A stretch of DNA of 64,000 nucleotides from assembly GCA_013397935.1 (NCBI GenBank), contig VZRN01000659.1, forward strand, positions 2,069,466-2,133,465, given 5' to 3'. Shown here in pieces: positions 1 to 13,000 of this stretch. A program made the translations under genes and the position numbers. Below the pieces are notes generated by a model that saw only the letters and a list, made by a program, of their open reading frames with translations, had not been told where the DNA came from and ran no database searches. Numbering within the stretch: position 1 is the stretch's first letter; every line of letters starts with the position of its first letter. The DNA is from Dasyornis broadbenti. Its lineage: Eukaryota; Chordata; Aves; Passeriformes; Dasyornithidae.

Positions 1-667
1 CTGTGGCAGCTGAAAAAAACGCAGGTTATTTCTTTTTTTGGGCAGAGTAGTGAAAAGTAGTTCCACACTGATGCTCACAAACTTTTTAAAACAAGTATAT
101 GTGCACTGCTTAACTAACTAATGCAATATGAAATGAAGAGAAGTAAATTGGAAGTGGTAGATAAGGATAAACTGTTTCATTGCTTATGTTCTGAGATTAA
201 CTGATCTTCAGTTAACTAAAGCTATTTGGTTTTGGTCTTGTTCTTGGTTTGTTGTTTTGTTTTAATTCTCAGTACCAGAAGTCCCATTTCTGGAAGAACA
301 TTTCTTAAATGTTGGCTCTAATTTCAGTGACTGTTGTGAACACCAAGGTAGTTTTGGCTCTTTGGATTCTCAGTGAAAAAATTTTAAAATTATATAATAA
401 CACATTTTGCAAGTTGAGAGATGTACTCTAAGTGTGATACACATAGTTACAAGGATATTGGCTTTCAGAGTTTTCAGGTGTTGTAGTTGCTAGTTACACA
501 TAAGTAAAATAACAATACTTACAGAATTTTAATAAATTACTTGCTTGACTGGGACTGTGTTCTTTAGTATCCTGGAATTGTTCAGTCTTCAAGTCTTAGA
601 GGTAACTTAAAGCATATACAAATACAAACACAAGGACTGTCTTTAATATACTGCTTTTTTTTTTTTT

Positions 668-703
668 NNNNNNNNNNNNNNNNNNNNNNNNNNNNNNNNN
701 NNN
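668..703. other. Assembly gap (36 N)
   Basis: 36 undetermined bases immediately follow a run of T (about 654-667). This is probably a sequencing or scaffolding break at a homopolymer. The true gap length may differ from 36. Confidence 0.95.
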
Positions 704-3700
704 TCCATACTTGCATCCCAGATTTTTCTTTCCTAGTCTTCGTTCTCTATGCATAATATATTCAGCTAGTTTTAAATTGCCTGGTCAGGAAAGGTTATGG
801 CAAGGCAGAGGGTAACATACGCTACTTTATTTTGTTTGTCCAGAGCCAAGTGCAGTGGTCCCTTGGTCTCTGATGCCAAGCACTCCAAAACTGCTCCAGC
901 GTGAGCAATATGGTAAATCTTGAAGTTATTCTAGTCTGCCTGACATTACAAACAACACTTTTAGCATCAGGAAAGTGAACTTATATTTGTAGTCCTTTTT
1001 AGTTCAGAGCAATAGAAATGTCTCGCTTCACTATGTCAACTTCTCCAGCCTGACCTCCAGTAATGAAATTGACACAGTTTTTTTTTTTTGCATGTCCATA
1101 TGTTCAAGCTGTAGAAACTTGCTTGCACGCTTCTGATAAAAGCTTTTTTCTGCTCAGTACTTCCTGACTAGCAAATATAGTGATGGATGCAGGTGCTTAG
1201 TGGACTTAGTGACCCATTTAGTCCTTTCTGGGACCATGAGGCATGCTGAAGGCAGAAATTAAAGATCATTTCCTGTCGTATGAAAGGTGGTAGATTTCTT
1301 CCTTGCCATTTCCTTAGGAAGTACAGAGGACACATGCAGCGTTAGGGCTGAAAAATCACGATGATATGAAGGAAAGTAGTTTTATGGCAGTATTTTGTAG
1401 AAGTGAGTGGTTATACTGATTGTTCTTGTTTAGCATTAAGGAATACACAAGACTGAATGTTCATGTCCAGATTCAGGTATTAAAGATTCTATATATGCTA
1501 AATTTTATGGATTTTTTTTTTTTTAGCTTTTCACTACAGAAGGGCATAATTGACAAACATTAGTTGCTGTTTATCTTGCAATATGTTACTTAAACTTTAT
1601 GTTGAGCACAGACTTCTATATTTGCCATGGTGTACCTTGTATACTTGGTTTGAATATTTATGCCAGCTTCTGTGTTTGTGCTATTTTGAAATTAATTTGA
1701 TTTTTTTTTTGCCTTTTTTTCAGTAAAATTGTAACATAACAAATTTATTTAATGTTTCTTTATCACTAGTGTACCATCCTGTGCTTGGTAAACTGCTTGC
1801 TGCCATATTCACAGTGGTTTACAAAGTTCTAGTCCCCCATGTGAGTTACACACAAAACTTGCAGAATTTTATTGTTATCATTTGTGCTTCTGTTGTGGTC
1901 CTTAGCATAACGCTTTGCACAACTGTTCACATGGTTATTTTCAAATGATTGCACTATGATTTTAATTGCAAAGCTAGCTCAAGGCTTCTTGTTTAATATT
2001 GTAAAACTTTTTTTCTTTACCTCATATAGCAAGAAAGAGTTGTGGAGGTTAATTACTAGATGTATTTCTTTCTGTCCTTTGGTAGTTGCTGTTCCAGGCA
2101 CTCAAACAGTTAATCCTTTGAAAAGCTGTAACTTTCCACAGCTCTGTATGGAACAGAGTTAAGTTGCCTGCTATCTTAAATAACTGTCAACTTTGTGCTA
2201 CAATGCACAAGGTTGTCAGCCAAGCTGGGTAGATGGCTTTGTCTAGCTGACCTGCAGAAATTCTGAGAAAAAGCAGAAAAGCAGGTATTTTTCACACCTG
2301 ACAGTTAATAGCGGGAAGGTGGAATGAGAAATAATTATTCTTATTTCAGCATTGTCAGCTTGATGGACCAAATATGACAAGTTTGTGGTAGAAACTTTTC
2401 ACCCTACTGAAATGTCCAACATTTTCTAAATGTTTTGGAAAAATGGTGATGTTTTTTATTGGTCTGAGATTTGATGTACTAAAGATTCCTTCCCAGGCAA
2501 GAGGAAGAGGTCCTGTAGCTGCCCAGTTGCCTGTCCTGATCCAGAAGATGGCCATCTGACACTTGGCAAATGCCCCATCTTCCATCCCTCTACCAGTTCT
2601 GCTCTTGCTGAACCTTTTCCATCCTGGGGTCTATTTTTGTCTTTATGCATGGGGGAAAAGTATGTTGAGGCAAATGAGACAGGCAAGATTGTACCTCTGA
2701 CAAGGAAAACCTTGTTTTTCCCCCAGCTCCTCTTCATTGTTTCATTTAAAACAATTACTAGCTGGGAAACAAAAGGAAGAATGAAGGACTAAAAGGAGCA
2801 GAGTCCATCCTTCCATCCTTCCTTCTGTTCTTCCTTCTCACTGTTCTTTACATTTAGTTTCATGTTTAGGTAAAAAAACTTGAAAATCTTAAGGAACTTT
2901 CGAGATTTTGTATTTTATATGCATTTGTTTCTAGCTAACAGTTGTATGACCACTTATAATCATGGGCCTAGTTGTATCATTGTGGAGCAAAAGGAGTGGT
3001 GGGTTTTGACCTTGTTTATCTGAATTGCCACATGCCATTAGAGGAACCACTCTTATACAAGCTGGTGTGAGTCAAAAATTCAGCAGCATTTAAAAAAAAA
3101 AGCCCAAAACAAAAAAAAAGTAAGTGGCTGGAGAGGGAGGCAGTAAATAGTTCATTTGTGCTTTGACCGATTAGGATTGGGTAGTAAATTACTGACAGAT
3201 CAAAATGCTTTTGAAGTGACATTTTCTCATTGCAAAAATTACGCCACAGCTTGTTGAAAACTAGATTTAGAAAGGGTTGTGAAAGAATAGGTAGAAAGAA
3301 ACAGTATAAAACTCAGGTCAGAGTTCAGCTTTGAGTTGGCTGTAGGTGTCTTCAGCTATTGCTTTGTTCATTTTTCTGCACCACTGTGCTTGACTTACCT
3401 GCTGCCTGCAAAGCAGCAGTCAGCATCTTCCCTGAGAATTCCTTTTGCCAGCTTCCAGTCTACCCTTTGTTTTTGGTTTCATGACTGTAACAAGCTCTGG
3501 GGAAGGGGATACTTACATTCGGAAGCAAAACTTGAGGCAGTCATGTATTTTATTCAGGACTCACCTGTAGGAGGTGTGTTAAAGTTCAACAACCCAGTTA
3601 AAATTTACCCCATGCTACATTTTTGCATTATTTCCCCAGCACAAAAATTGATTACAGTTTTATTCACTACTTAAACTTACAGTCAAGTGACCAAAGTAAG

Positions 3701-5019
3701 GAGTAGTTACTCCATGTCACACTTCATCATGCAGAACAATTAACTAGCTGCATGTCAGATGGATATCTAAAAGTTTCAATTGCATTAGCAATGGATGCAT
3801 GGAATCCAGCCTTCAACTGGGAGCTTTCTTCCTCCAGCTCTCCCTGCATCAGGCCATCTTTGGATGCTATTTATGTTGCTATTACAGGTACCTTGTGTGA
3901 CAGACTCCCTCTTGATGCTGCACCAGAGTTGATAGGGGTTGGATATACTATTTTCCTGATCATTCAAGAACAAATAGTAGAGAATCTGCTACATGAAATT
4001 TTATTTCTCTGCACCTTCTTATGCGAGAATAAATACTCACCAGTATTACTTATCTGCCAAAACTGTCTCTCTTTAGCTTTCTGGGCTGTTTTGACATCTT
4101 CTAGTCAGCTATTCATCCCTACTCTAGAGGTAAACAGCTGTAGACCAAAGAGAGCACAGCAACATAGAAGTAGTAGGTATCTTTTGTGGCATCTATGTGA
4201 GCATACTGTCAAATATCATTACTCTGTCGAGACAGTAAAACTTGCAGTGATAGTCATGCAGGTTGACTTAGAAGCTCATCCTATGTTTATGTCAATAGTT
4301 AATTGTTCTCTGGGGTGAGGTATGACTTGAAATAATTTCTCCTTATTTTGGTCATTATTGACATTGTGATCTTAAGCAGTGAACAAAACATAATCATAAA
4401 TTATTTCACATGATTTCTTGTGTTGCAGCAATGCCAGGCTGCAGTACGGTGTAAACTTTAAAATGCTTCCTACAGATGGTGTCGTGTGTGCTTATCCCAG
4501 CTATGTTACAAAGGCAGGAGCTGAGCTTCCCCAGTAGGCAGCTGACACAAGAGTTAATCTAGAAAAACTTGACGTATATATGAGCACACTTCATTAGGGA
4601 TTTAGAAAGAAAGTAGGTTAAATATTTTACCATGCTGATGTTGCTGGTATTTTTAAAGCATTATTACCAGAACATGTGCTTATCTTAAAAAGGGTGTAGT
4701 GTTTTAATGTGGAGGTGATGCTTGTGCTTTGAAGACTTACCTACTTCTCGTTTTTTCATTGCTCAGTAGGCTGTTGAAAAGGGATGACTTTCACATGGAT
4801 AATTCAAACAACTTATATATGCTCTTGCCCTACTACTCTGCTTTTTTTTTTAATATATATATATTTTAGAGAGAGGTCAAAAAGCAAAGTTTTATGTACT
4901 TGTTTTCTCAAATGAAATTTGAGAATTGGGAAGGAACAGGAAACGCATTCCTCTAGTATTTCAGTGTTCTGAGCTAGTTGAGAGCAGGTGATAACTTCAT
5001 AGTTGATATTTTATTCATA

Positions 5020-5266
5020 TACTGATAGGACAAGGGGAAATAGGTTGAGATTAGAGATAGGAAACAGAATCTCTACTGTGAGGGTGGTGAGGCACTGGAA
5101 CAGGTTGCTCACAGAAGCTGTGGGTGCCCCATCCCTGCAAATGTTCAAGTCCAGGCTGAATGGGGCTTTCATCAGCCTGGTCTAGAGGAATGTGACCCTG
5201 CCCATGGCAGGGTGGTGGGAAATAGGTAGTCTTTAAGGTCTCCCAACTCAAACCATTCTGCAATTT
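5020..5266 (+). mobile_element. CR1 LINE, 5'-truncated 3' end
   Basis: The segment runs from gataggacaagg through gtgagggtggtgaggcactg to a terminus near caaaccattctgcaat. This is the usual order of the CR1 3' tail in birds, here in sense orientation. It is degenerate, with a T-rich end instead of the typical 8-bp microsatellite, and lies inside a UXS1 intron. Confidence 0.85.
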
Positions 5267-5781
5267 TTTTTTTATTTCATGCTAGATGTAACTCATATAC
5301 AGTTTATGCTATTTAAGTAAGTATAGTTGTATTCAAATGGAGAAAAAAATTATTTTGTTTTTGTTTTTTTAATTTGAAAGTCAAGGATGCCTCTACCCTA
5401 TTTTAAGTAAGAAAAGTAATTTAAAACTGGAGGGAAAAGTTAATTATGTCACAGATACTGTGAAAGTTAACGCCCCTAGCAGAGGACTAAGAGAAATCAC
5501 TATGTGGTCAAAACACAACTTTATTTTTTAATGCTGTGATTTGATACTGCTTTTTAATAATAAAATACCTAAGGAAATAATTAAAAGGAAAAAATTTGTT
5601 TGACAGGTATTGTTCTGTTCTAGAGCAAGACAGCTTTATGCCATGCACTATTTTCTTCTGTCAGAATAGCAGCTAGCCTTGACTTTTTCAGCTCCTTTCT
5701 GGTTTCAGTGTTGAGTCTTCTTAAAAAAAAGCCAAACAAACTAATTTTTCTTTTGAAATACAAAGGAGGAGTTATTTCTCT

Positions 5782-5933
5782 TTCTTTTGTTGGACCATTC
5801 TAATTATTACATCACCTTTGATTGCTTTTCTTAAATGACCTTGGTGTAGGGGATTTGTTCTTTTGTTGGGCCATTCTAATTATTACATCACCTTTGATTG
5901 CTTTCCTTAAATTACCTTGGTGTAGGGAATTTG
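5782..5933. repeat. 76-bp tandem duplication (two copies)
   Basis: Copy 1 is 5782-5857 and copy 2 is 5858-5933, directly abutting. By eye they differ at four of 76 positions (about 95% identical). Both start ttcttttgttgg and contain ccattctaattattacatca. It is intronic and non-coding. Confidence 0.95.
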
Positions 5934-6961
5934 TTCTTTCTTAAACATCACATCTTTCATTTGATCTTATATTTTGTTTTTAATTTTGCGTTTGCTTATC
6001 AAGGTTTTTTTTTTTTACATAGTTCTGGCTTGCTGTAATTCAGGTTACATAGAAGGACATTTACATATTTACAACAGTCATATTATGAAAGGCTTTCAAG
6101 TTGAGCTTTTGAATGTCAGATACTGCCTATGAAAATAAGTCCAGTTTTCATTGCTTGGTTTTTATTATGATTTAACAAAAATATCTTTGTTTCCAACAAT
6201 CTTTTGTTTCTAATACCTGCCCCCTTCAGTCATCTCAGATAATGAATATCAACTAGTGCATTGGTTAATTATATTTCATAACAGGGAGTGGAGGCGCATG
6301 CTGGAATCTCTGTATTGGGTTTTGTGTGTTTGGTTTTTTTTAATTAAAGCTAAAATACTTTATTATCCAAAGCATTGCATATATATAATAAAAGTAACAG
6401 GAAAAAAAAAAGTTGCATACTTGTGTCTTGCCGTATATATTTAATGTATAAATGATACATTTAATGTTTCATTGACAGATGGTCTAGAAATAAAAATACA
6501 GTATTTGATTTTCCCGAATAGTTTCTCCTCATATTGAAAACATGTTTCTACCATTTTTGCTTCAGAGTCTGTTTCAGAAAAAATATTCTGAAACTTGTAG
6601 CCACTTACAAACTTGTGGGTAGCAGAATGTTGCAAATACTTTTGCATCTTCTAAACTTTTCTGAAGTACTCAGCTAAATTTTTTACAAGTGGAAAGTGTG
6701 AACACCAACACGGACATCTATATCCACGTCAACAGTGTTGATATGCATTATGCTCTAGGTTTTGTTTTACTAAAAATTAAGTTTTTCTCAGAGCTACAAC
6801 AGGTTTGTGTACATATCATCTGTAGGTAGCAATACGGAAAGTGCTGGGTTTTCCAGTCCTAGGAAATGCACAAAGTGATACTTGCTTCTTTACTTTAATG
6901 CTTTCTCATTTTTTATGTTATGTGAGAAAATAATAATGCTATCCCCCTCATTTTTCTATAG

Positions 6962-7066
6962 TGGACCAGATCTATCATCTAGCATCTCCTGCTTCTCCTC
7001 CAAATTATATGTATAATCCTATAAAAACATTGAAGACCAACACTATTGGGACATTAAACATGCTGG
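6962..7066 (+). CDS. UXS1: UXS1 exon (residues ~V153-G188)
   Basis: This is the first UXS1 exon in the window. The acceptor AG is at 6960-6961 after a T-rich tract, and the donor gtaagt starts at 7067. The exon opens with two bases completing a split valine codon and ends with the first base of a glycine codon. It encodes [15 protein letters not shown] followed by the NPIKTLKTN segment, typical of the Rossmann-fold core of UDP-glucuronate decarboxylases. Confidence 0.96.
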
Positions 7067-10000
7067 GTAAGTGGAATTTTTTTTATTACTTGGTTAGACA
7101 TATTATAATCTGGACAGAGTCACTGGGAAGAGGGGAGGATGAAGCAGATGAGTTGTACATTTTAAAAAGTTGTTTCTTTAAGAAAAATAAGGTTGAGGGT
7201 GTTTTTACCCTCTTTGTAGATTTTTGTCCTTTTCCTTGAAAATACATATCTTCAAATGAACACTGACAACATGGCTGTCAAAGCACAAGAACTTTGTGCC
7301 CGTAAATTGGCTATGGAGTGTGCAGTCATTGCAGAAGTCATAGAACAATTAAGAGCGTGGGATTTTATAGCACTGTTGTGTTCATGGCTGCAGTTTTCAC
7401 TTTGGTGACTGTGGAACATTCCCATGATTACCATAAGTGACGCTTCCTTTCCACCTTAGCAAACATTGAACTAAGTGGAACTGCATTGGCTCTGGAAACT
7501 GCAGACATCAGGAGTACTGCACCCTCTTGTGCATGCCTTAGCTAGCAAATTCTGAAAGAATGTTTAATGTCTAGCTTCATGCTGGATAATAACAAGGCAA
7601 TGTTTTCAGCTTTATCTATTAGTTTTGATGCTGGGAATGGGTCTGTGAAAAAAAGGACCTCAAGCCTTCACTGCTTTTTCCTCCCATCTTTGTGCTGTTT
7701 GGTATATTGTTGCAGACTGATCTACGTGTCAGGGAATCCTAAGAGGTGTTATGAGTCAGAAAAACTCCTGGGCATTAGCTAAGCTTAGTTTCTCATTTGA
7801 GTGATACTCCAGGGAGTACAGGTCAGAGAATCAAGTGATTCAGAAGCTATTGAGATACCAGAATGGCATAGGGGAGGGATTTGTTTGATTTGCCATGCCA
7901 ACCTGAAGACCAGAAAGCCATTGAAATGGAATGCATGATAATCTCAAGTGATGAGTGGGGGCATCCAAGCAGTTTAAAAGGGTGTAATAATGGAGAAAAG
8001 ATTGATTTTTGTCCTATAACATGTTAATTCTGTATCAGTTTCTTTAGATAGCTTGTCTTTAAGCTATGTAAAGAAGGATTTGGTAATCATAATACACTTC
8101 GTTGTTTCAAAATAGTTCCTAAGTGGAATGTTTCCTTGGCCTTTATTTAGTGTGTAATATTAAGTTTTGGATCTTGATTCAGTGCAACGTTTAGTCCTAG
8201 AAGCAAACACATCACATGCAGGTACTGCTCTGCTGTTTCTTAAGATTTCTGATTTGGGAATGGAAGCTATGGATGTGACTTAGAGTTAAATTTGCCTAGT
8301 GAGAGAAATCGAATTCTCTTTAAAAACATGTGTAAAACAGGATCACACTAAAACAGCTAACATGACTGCAAGATTCTTGCACTTGCTCTAATTATGTTCT
8401 TCTTTCCCTATTGCCCGAAATCTAGGTTTAGCTAAACGTGTCGGAGCACGGCTGCTGCTGGCCTCTACCTCAGAGGTTTATGGAGGTAAGTAGAACAAGA
8501 AGAATAAAATTATGTTTAGAGCTCTTCAGATACAACTGTGTAAAAGGATTATTTACACATGTTTTGTCAGATACCAGAATGATAGATTTTCAGCACTATC
8601 TTAGCTTGCTTTTTTATGAGTTGTACTTCTTAAAGTTTAAAATGTGAGGAGGGCATTTACAGTGTTTGCTTTATGTCTGTAGTCAAGAGTGGTGGCAGGA
8701 GACTTGGAGTGTTGTCTCTATCTTTCCTGTGTCCTGGTTTATGTCTCTTTTTCCAAAGGGTTTGTGGGGAAATTGAGTGTTGAACTCTAAAGTCCAGGTA
8801 TCATGATGAAAACATGAGGAGAAAGATCTTTTCAATAGTAAAGATGCATGTCTTTTTCCCATCACATAGGAACTCTGTTGTTAAGATTTAGCAATTGCCC
8901 TGGTGTGTAAGAGACAAGGACATAACCTCCAAGCTAAGAAAATACAGGTTGTGCATGCAGGTTCTTCTTCTTCTGGTGCATGCATTCAGCAACAGTGCTC
9001 TCCATCTTCCTTTTACTGTTAGAAGTGAAGGAGTGGGAGGATGGTGACTGGATGCAGCAAGAATCTTTAGTACTTCCTTGGGTGTGTAACAGAACCTGCG
9101 CCTGCCAGAGAAACTTCCAGCTGTTCTGAACTATTACCCCATTGATAATAGCAGTGTTGCAAGATTAGTGGAGACACACAGGCACAGTCACCTGCTCAAC
9201 AGGAGTAGATTTGAGAATCTTGACTATAAAGAACAAACAAGTAAACAAAAAATGGTCACCTGTGTTACAAGATACAAAGCTTTGTGAGCAAAAGTGAGGA
9301 AGGACAAAGAACATGCCTCCAGGTATAAACTTCTGGTGGAGCAACTTCAGTCAAGAAGATTCAAAGCAAATGCCCGAGCAAGAGATCCCTAAAGTGATTG
9401 GCCAGCCAAAGTGGCTTGAGCATGTGCAGCCTTCCTACTGCCTCTCATGCCTTAGATTATCCATGGTCAGGCTCTAGTGAGCAAAATAGTAGCCCCAAGG
9501 ACTGTTCTGTAACTGAAGAAACTCCCTTCTGGAGTATCTGTCTTCCCGCAGCATCTTTTCAGGCCCTTTTAGGACTGCTATGGGCTTTTAAAATTATATA
9601 AAACTTCTATGCATTTACTGTAGCTCTGTGGCTTTCATATGGCACAAATTCATCTGTAATCATATCTGAGCAGCATAAAATCAAGAAGGTTTAATCTGAA
9701 CTGACTGTCAAGGTTGTCTCAAAAATTAGCTTTCAACATTAGGAAGTTTTGTAGTAATGTATGCAAACTTCAAACCTAATAAAAATTATACTGTCCTACA
9801 GACAGCAAAGGGGGGAATTTAACCAAGTGTTTGTATTTTTTCAAGCATGTAAAGCACACACCATCAAGGTTCCTAGGTGATTGTTGTTTGTTTTTTATAA
9901 TCAAGAACTTACATATTGGATCAAACCAAAGAATTGTATAACCTGATTGTGCCCAGTGATAGCTAATAAAAATGCCTAGGGTAAAATAGAGGAAGTGTAA

Positions 10001-13000
10001 GTAATTTGTGATACATTGCGCTTATCTCTAAAAAATTCAGTACGTCTTTATTTTCTCCATTTTTCTTTCTTTGTTTCTTATTTTATGAAACTTGAATATG
10101 GTTTACTTTCCTACATAACGTATAATGCCTCCTACATAACTGCTGCCTAGATAACCTATAATGTTTCCTCTGAAGCACATTAGATAAAAGTCATATTTAT
10201 GCCCTTGAGGTAGTCTGTCTTTACAGAGAAGAGTTGAATCTGTTTGCACACTCTTTTAGGGAAAGCAGTTGCTGGCTGTTGTTTGCTTGTACTGTTATTT
10301 TACTAGTCTTTCATCTTCTGTTACTGCCATTTTCATGGTTCCAGTGATTGCATTTTTAAGAAATTGTGTTAAAATGTAAGATTATCTTAAATGCAGAATT
10401 CAGAGAGGGGCTGTGCTGACTTGTATTAACACAAATGCTCTACGGAAAGTTCCATCATACGCAGTCATCTTTTGATAGATCATAATCTAAAGTGGTTTAT
10501 TTTCCCCACAGATCCTGAAGTTCACCCTCAAAATGAAGATTACTGGGGCCATGTGAATCCAATAGGTCCAAGAGCCTGCTATGATGAAGGAAAGCGGGTT
10601 GCAGAGACCATGTGCTATGCATACATGAAGCAGGTATTAAACTTGCATCAGATTTGGTGTTTTTTCTGTAATTATTGAAGGCCAGGGTATATGGCAAGAC
10701 TGGAATATGTGTATTTAGGGGTAGAAGGGCAAAAGAGAACATCTTGAGTAGGAACACTTACTCTGCTGCTGCAAAATCTGTTTTCTTTAATGGGAAGGTT
10801 TTATTGCTCCCATCTGTTGTGTGTTTTCAGATGAACAGTCTTCTTGTAGAAAATGTGCTTTAGTCTTCTTAATAGGCATAATATGTCTTCCAGTATAGTA
10901 AATAGACAGATTAAACTGAGGTGACCTTACTGTATTGAGAGGTGAATGGGGCTGAGTAGGGCCATTACTGATAAATGTGGAATGTTGAAGGAGCATAATC
11001 AAAATCAGAATATACAGGTAAGAATGGGGAAGGTCTTTAATGAGTACTTACATAGAAGCAACGTATTTTAAACACTTTAGAAATATTTTAAAATTACATA
11101 GGTATAAGCAGAGACCTTAATGGAAGATATGAATACCTTGCTGTGTAATGCCTGTTTTCAGACAAAGACAGTAACATGAGGATAAAAATGCAATTTAAAG
11201 TATGTTTGGGAAGTTATACATGCCAATTTCCTTCGGTTTCATAACCAGCAAGTAGAAACTCATCATTAACTAACGTAGCATTGACTCCTTACCTGTATAT
11301 GAATCTTGCTTCATTGTGGTTCAGCTAATCTCTAGGAGACTATTCAATTAGCAAACATAGCACACTAAAGAAAATTGTATCAGTATTTTTTGTTACTTTC
11401 AGCCTTAATATACAAAATTATAAATCAAATATAGTATATTCTATAGAGCTTTAAATCTTTAAATTATAAAATTCTAAGTGCTTTTATAAGCCTTGAACAC
11501 AGAATCAAGCTGAAGTGATAAGACTTTAGAGATGATATTTTAGTATAGAGGTTGTAGTAATTTTGTCTTATCTCTGCTACCAGAGAGAGAAGACAGAGGT
11601 TCTGTCTCCTTTGTTCCCTTTTAAATCATTTAAGGTCCAACTGATACTACTCTTGTTCAGGATGATGTCTCCAGTATTTCACTGTAGCAAAATATTCCTT
11701 GTCAGTCTGGAAACCAATTTGCAGTTGAAGATTGCAGTTTTATGAGAAAGTCTTGTGCTGTACGGTGTTGCATTTTTTGCAGATTTGTGGTGCACACTGC
11801 AGTATTCTTTTAGAAGGGGAAGACCAGGTAATTTTTAAAATCATGGCCTGTGTCTTAAAACCACAGGATGAGTCATAATAGCATCTCATAAATTTTATGC
11901 AGGATTTACAATGAATAGTAAAGGTTTGTAAGGTGGAACTGCAGTGCACACATACATTAAGTAAAAACTCGTGATGTAGATGAGCTCTCTGTCCTAGGGG
12001 CAGCTTTATGGAATGTTTCTTGTACTTTATTATGGGTTAGTGAAGTCTGCCCAAGCTTGTCCCACGTTCGATATATTCTGCAACACTGTTGAGCTGGTGT
12101 GGCAGGGAGATACTGGTGGGTAGTGTTTAGATGATATGCTTTTATTAGTGGAGGAAACCTTGTCGTTGCTAACGAGAAGGTCTGATTTCCTCTATGGAAA
12201 TAACCATTGTGTTTTTAAGAGAATTTTTAGTAGGAGTGACCTAACCCCAAACGGTAGGCTTTGCAGTATTTCAGGCTAAAATATTTCCAGAATCTCTCAG
12301 CTTCAATAAGAAGAAGAAACAGGCAAAGTTATTTTGCATTTTTTGGTCATTTCTTACAAAGATTTCCATCATCACGTACATTACTAGGTGCCTTAAATAC
12401 CTAATAGTGTTTCCAAAAAATGTGAAGTAAAACTAAGCTTCTATATTATACTTCCAGACAGCATGTTTGAATCATATCAGTTTTTGAATCTAGTCAAAGC
12501 TGACTATTTGCTGTTGTTGGAGTTCCTCAGTAGCCTGTCCTGACCAAGGCATTTTTGGTGCACTCCTTTCTGCTGACAGTGTTGTTTTGTTCACTTATTT
12601 TGACCCTGTGAATTAAGCATTTCTTGACTTTATCACTTGGAAGAGCAATAGGAGGGGAGTTTCAGAACATAATATTGCAGTGTGAATTTTGTTCAGGACT
12701 TGCCATTCAGTGTATGTTTAACCTTAAAAAATGGCATTTGGCATTATAGAGCTACCTCAATGTAGGTATTAATGTTTGCTCTAGTACTCTGGCTTGATTT
12801 AAATACTGGTCAGAATCTGACACTACCTTCATGGTAGGGATTTGCATAATCTGTTTGGTGTGTTGTAAATACAAATACACAGCATTTTAAATGCTGTGCT
12901 TATTAAGGGTGTTCTGTGAACTAGATTTCTTTCTTTTCTTACACCACTGACCTGTAAGGAAATTCTCCAGAGCTGAAGCAACACTTCAGGTCACTAGAGA

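Larger units (their letters stand above)
1..6961 (+). other. UXS1: UXS1 intron (partial, continues left of the window)
   Basis: AT-rich intronic sequence with long T runs. It contains a 36-base N gap (668-703), a CR1 fragment (about 5020-5266) and a 76-bp tandem duplication (5782-5933). I looked for the exon that should precede residue V153 (the RNVEHWIGHENFE...EPLYIE region) and did not see it, so this intron probably extends beyond base 1. A 188-codon open frame at 3752-4318 has no recognisable family. Confidence 0.8.

Noticed and set aside
3752..4318. 188-codon open frame on the + strand in a UXS1 intron
   Set aside because: No recognisable domain or family and no splice-supported context. 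It looks like a chance frame.
1..6961. An upstream UXS1 exon encoding the NAD+ glycine motif or the segment just before V153
   Set aside because: I looked for these segments on the + strand and found none, so they must lie outside the window (or, less likely, in the N gap).
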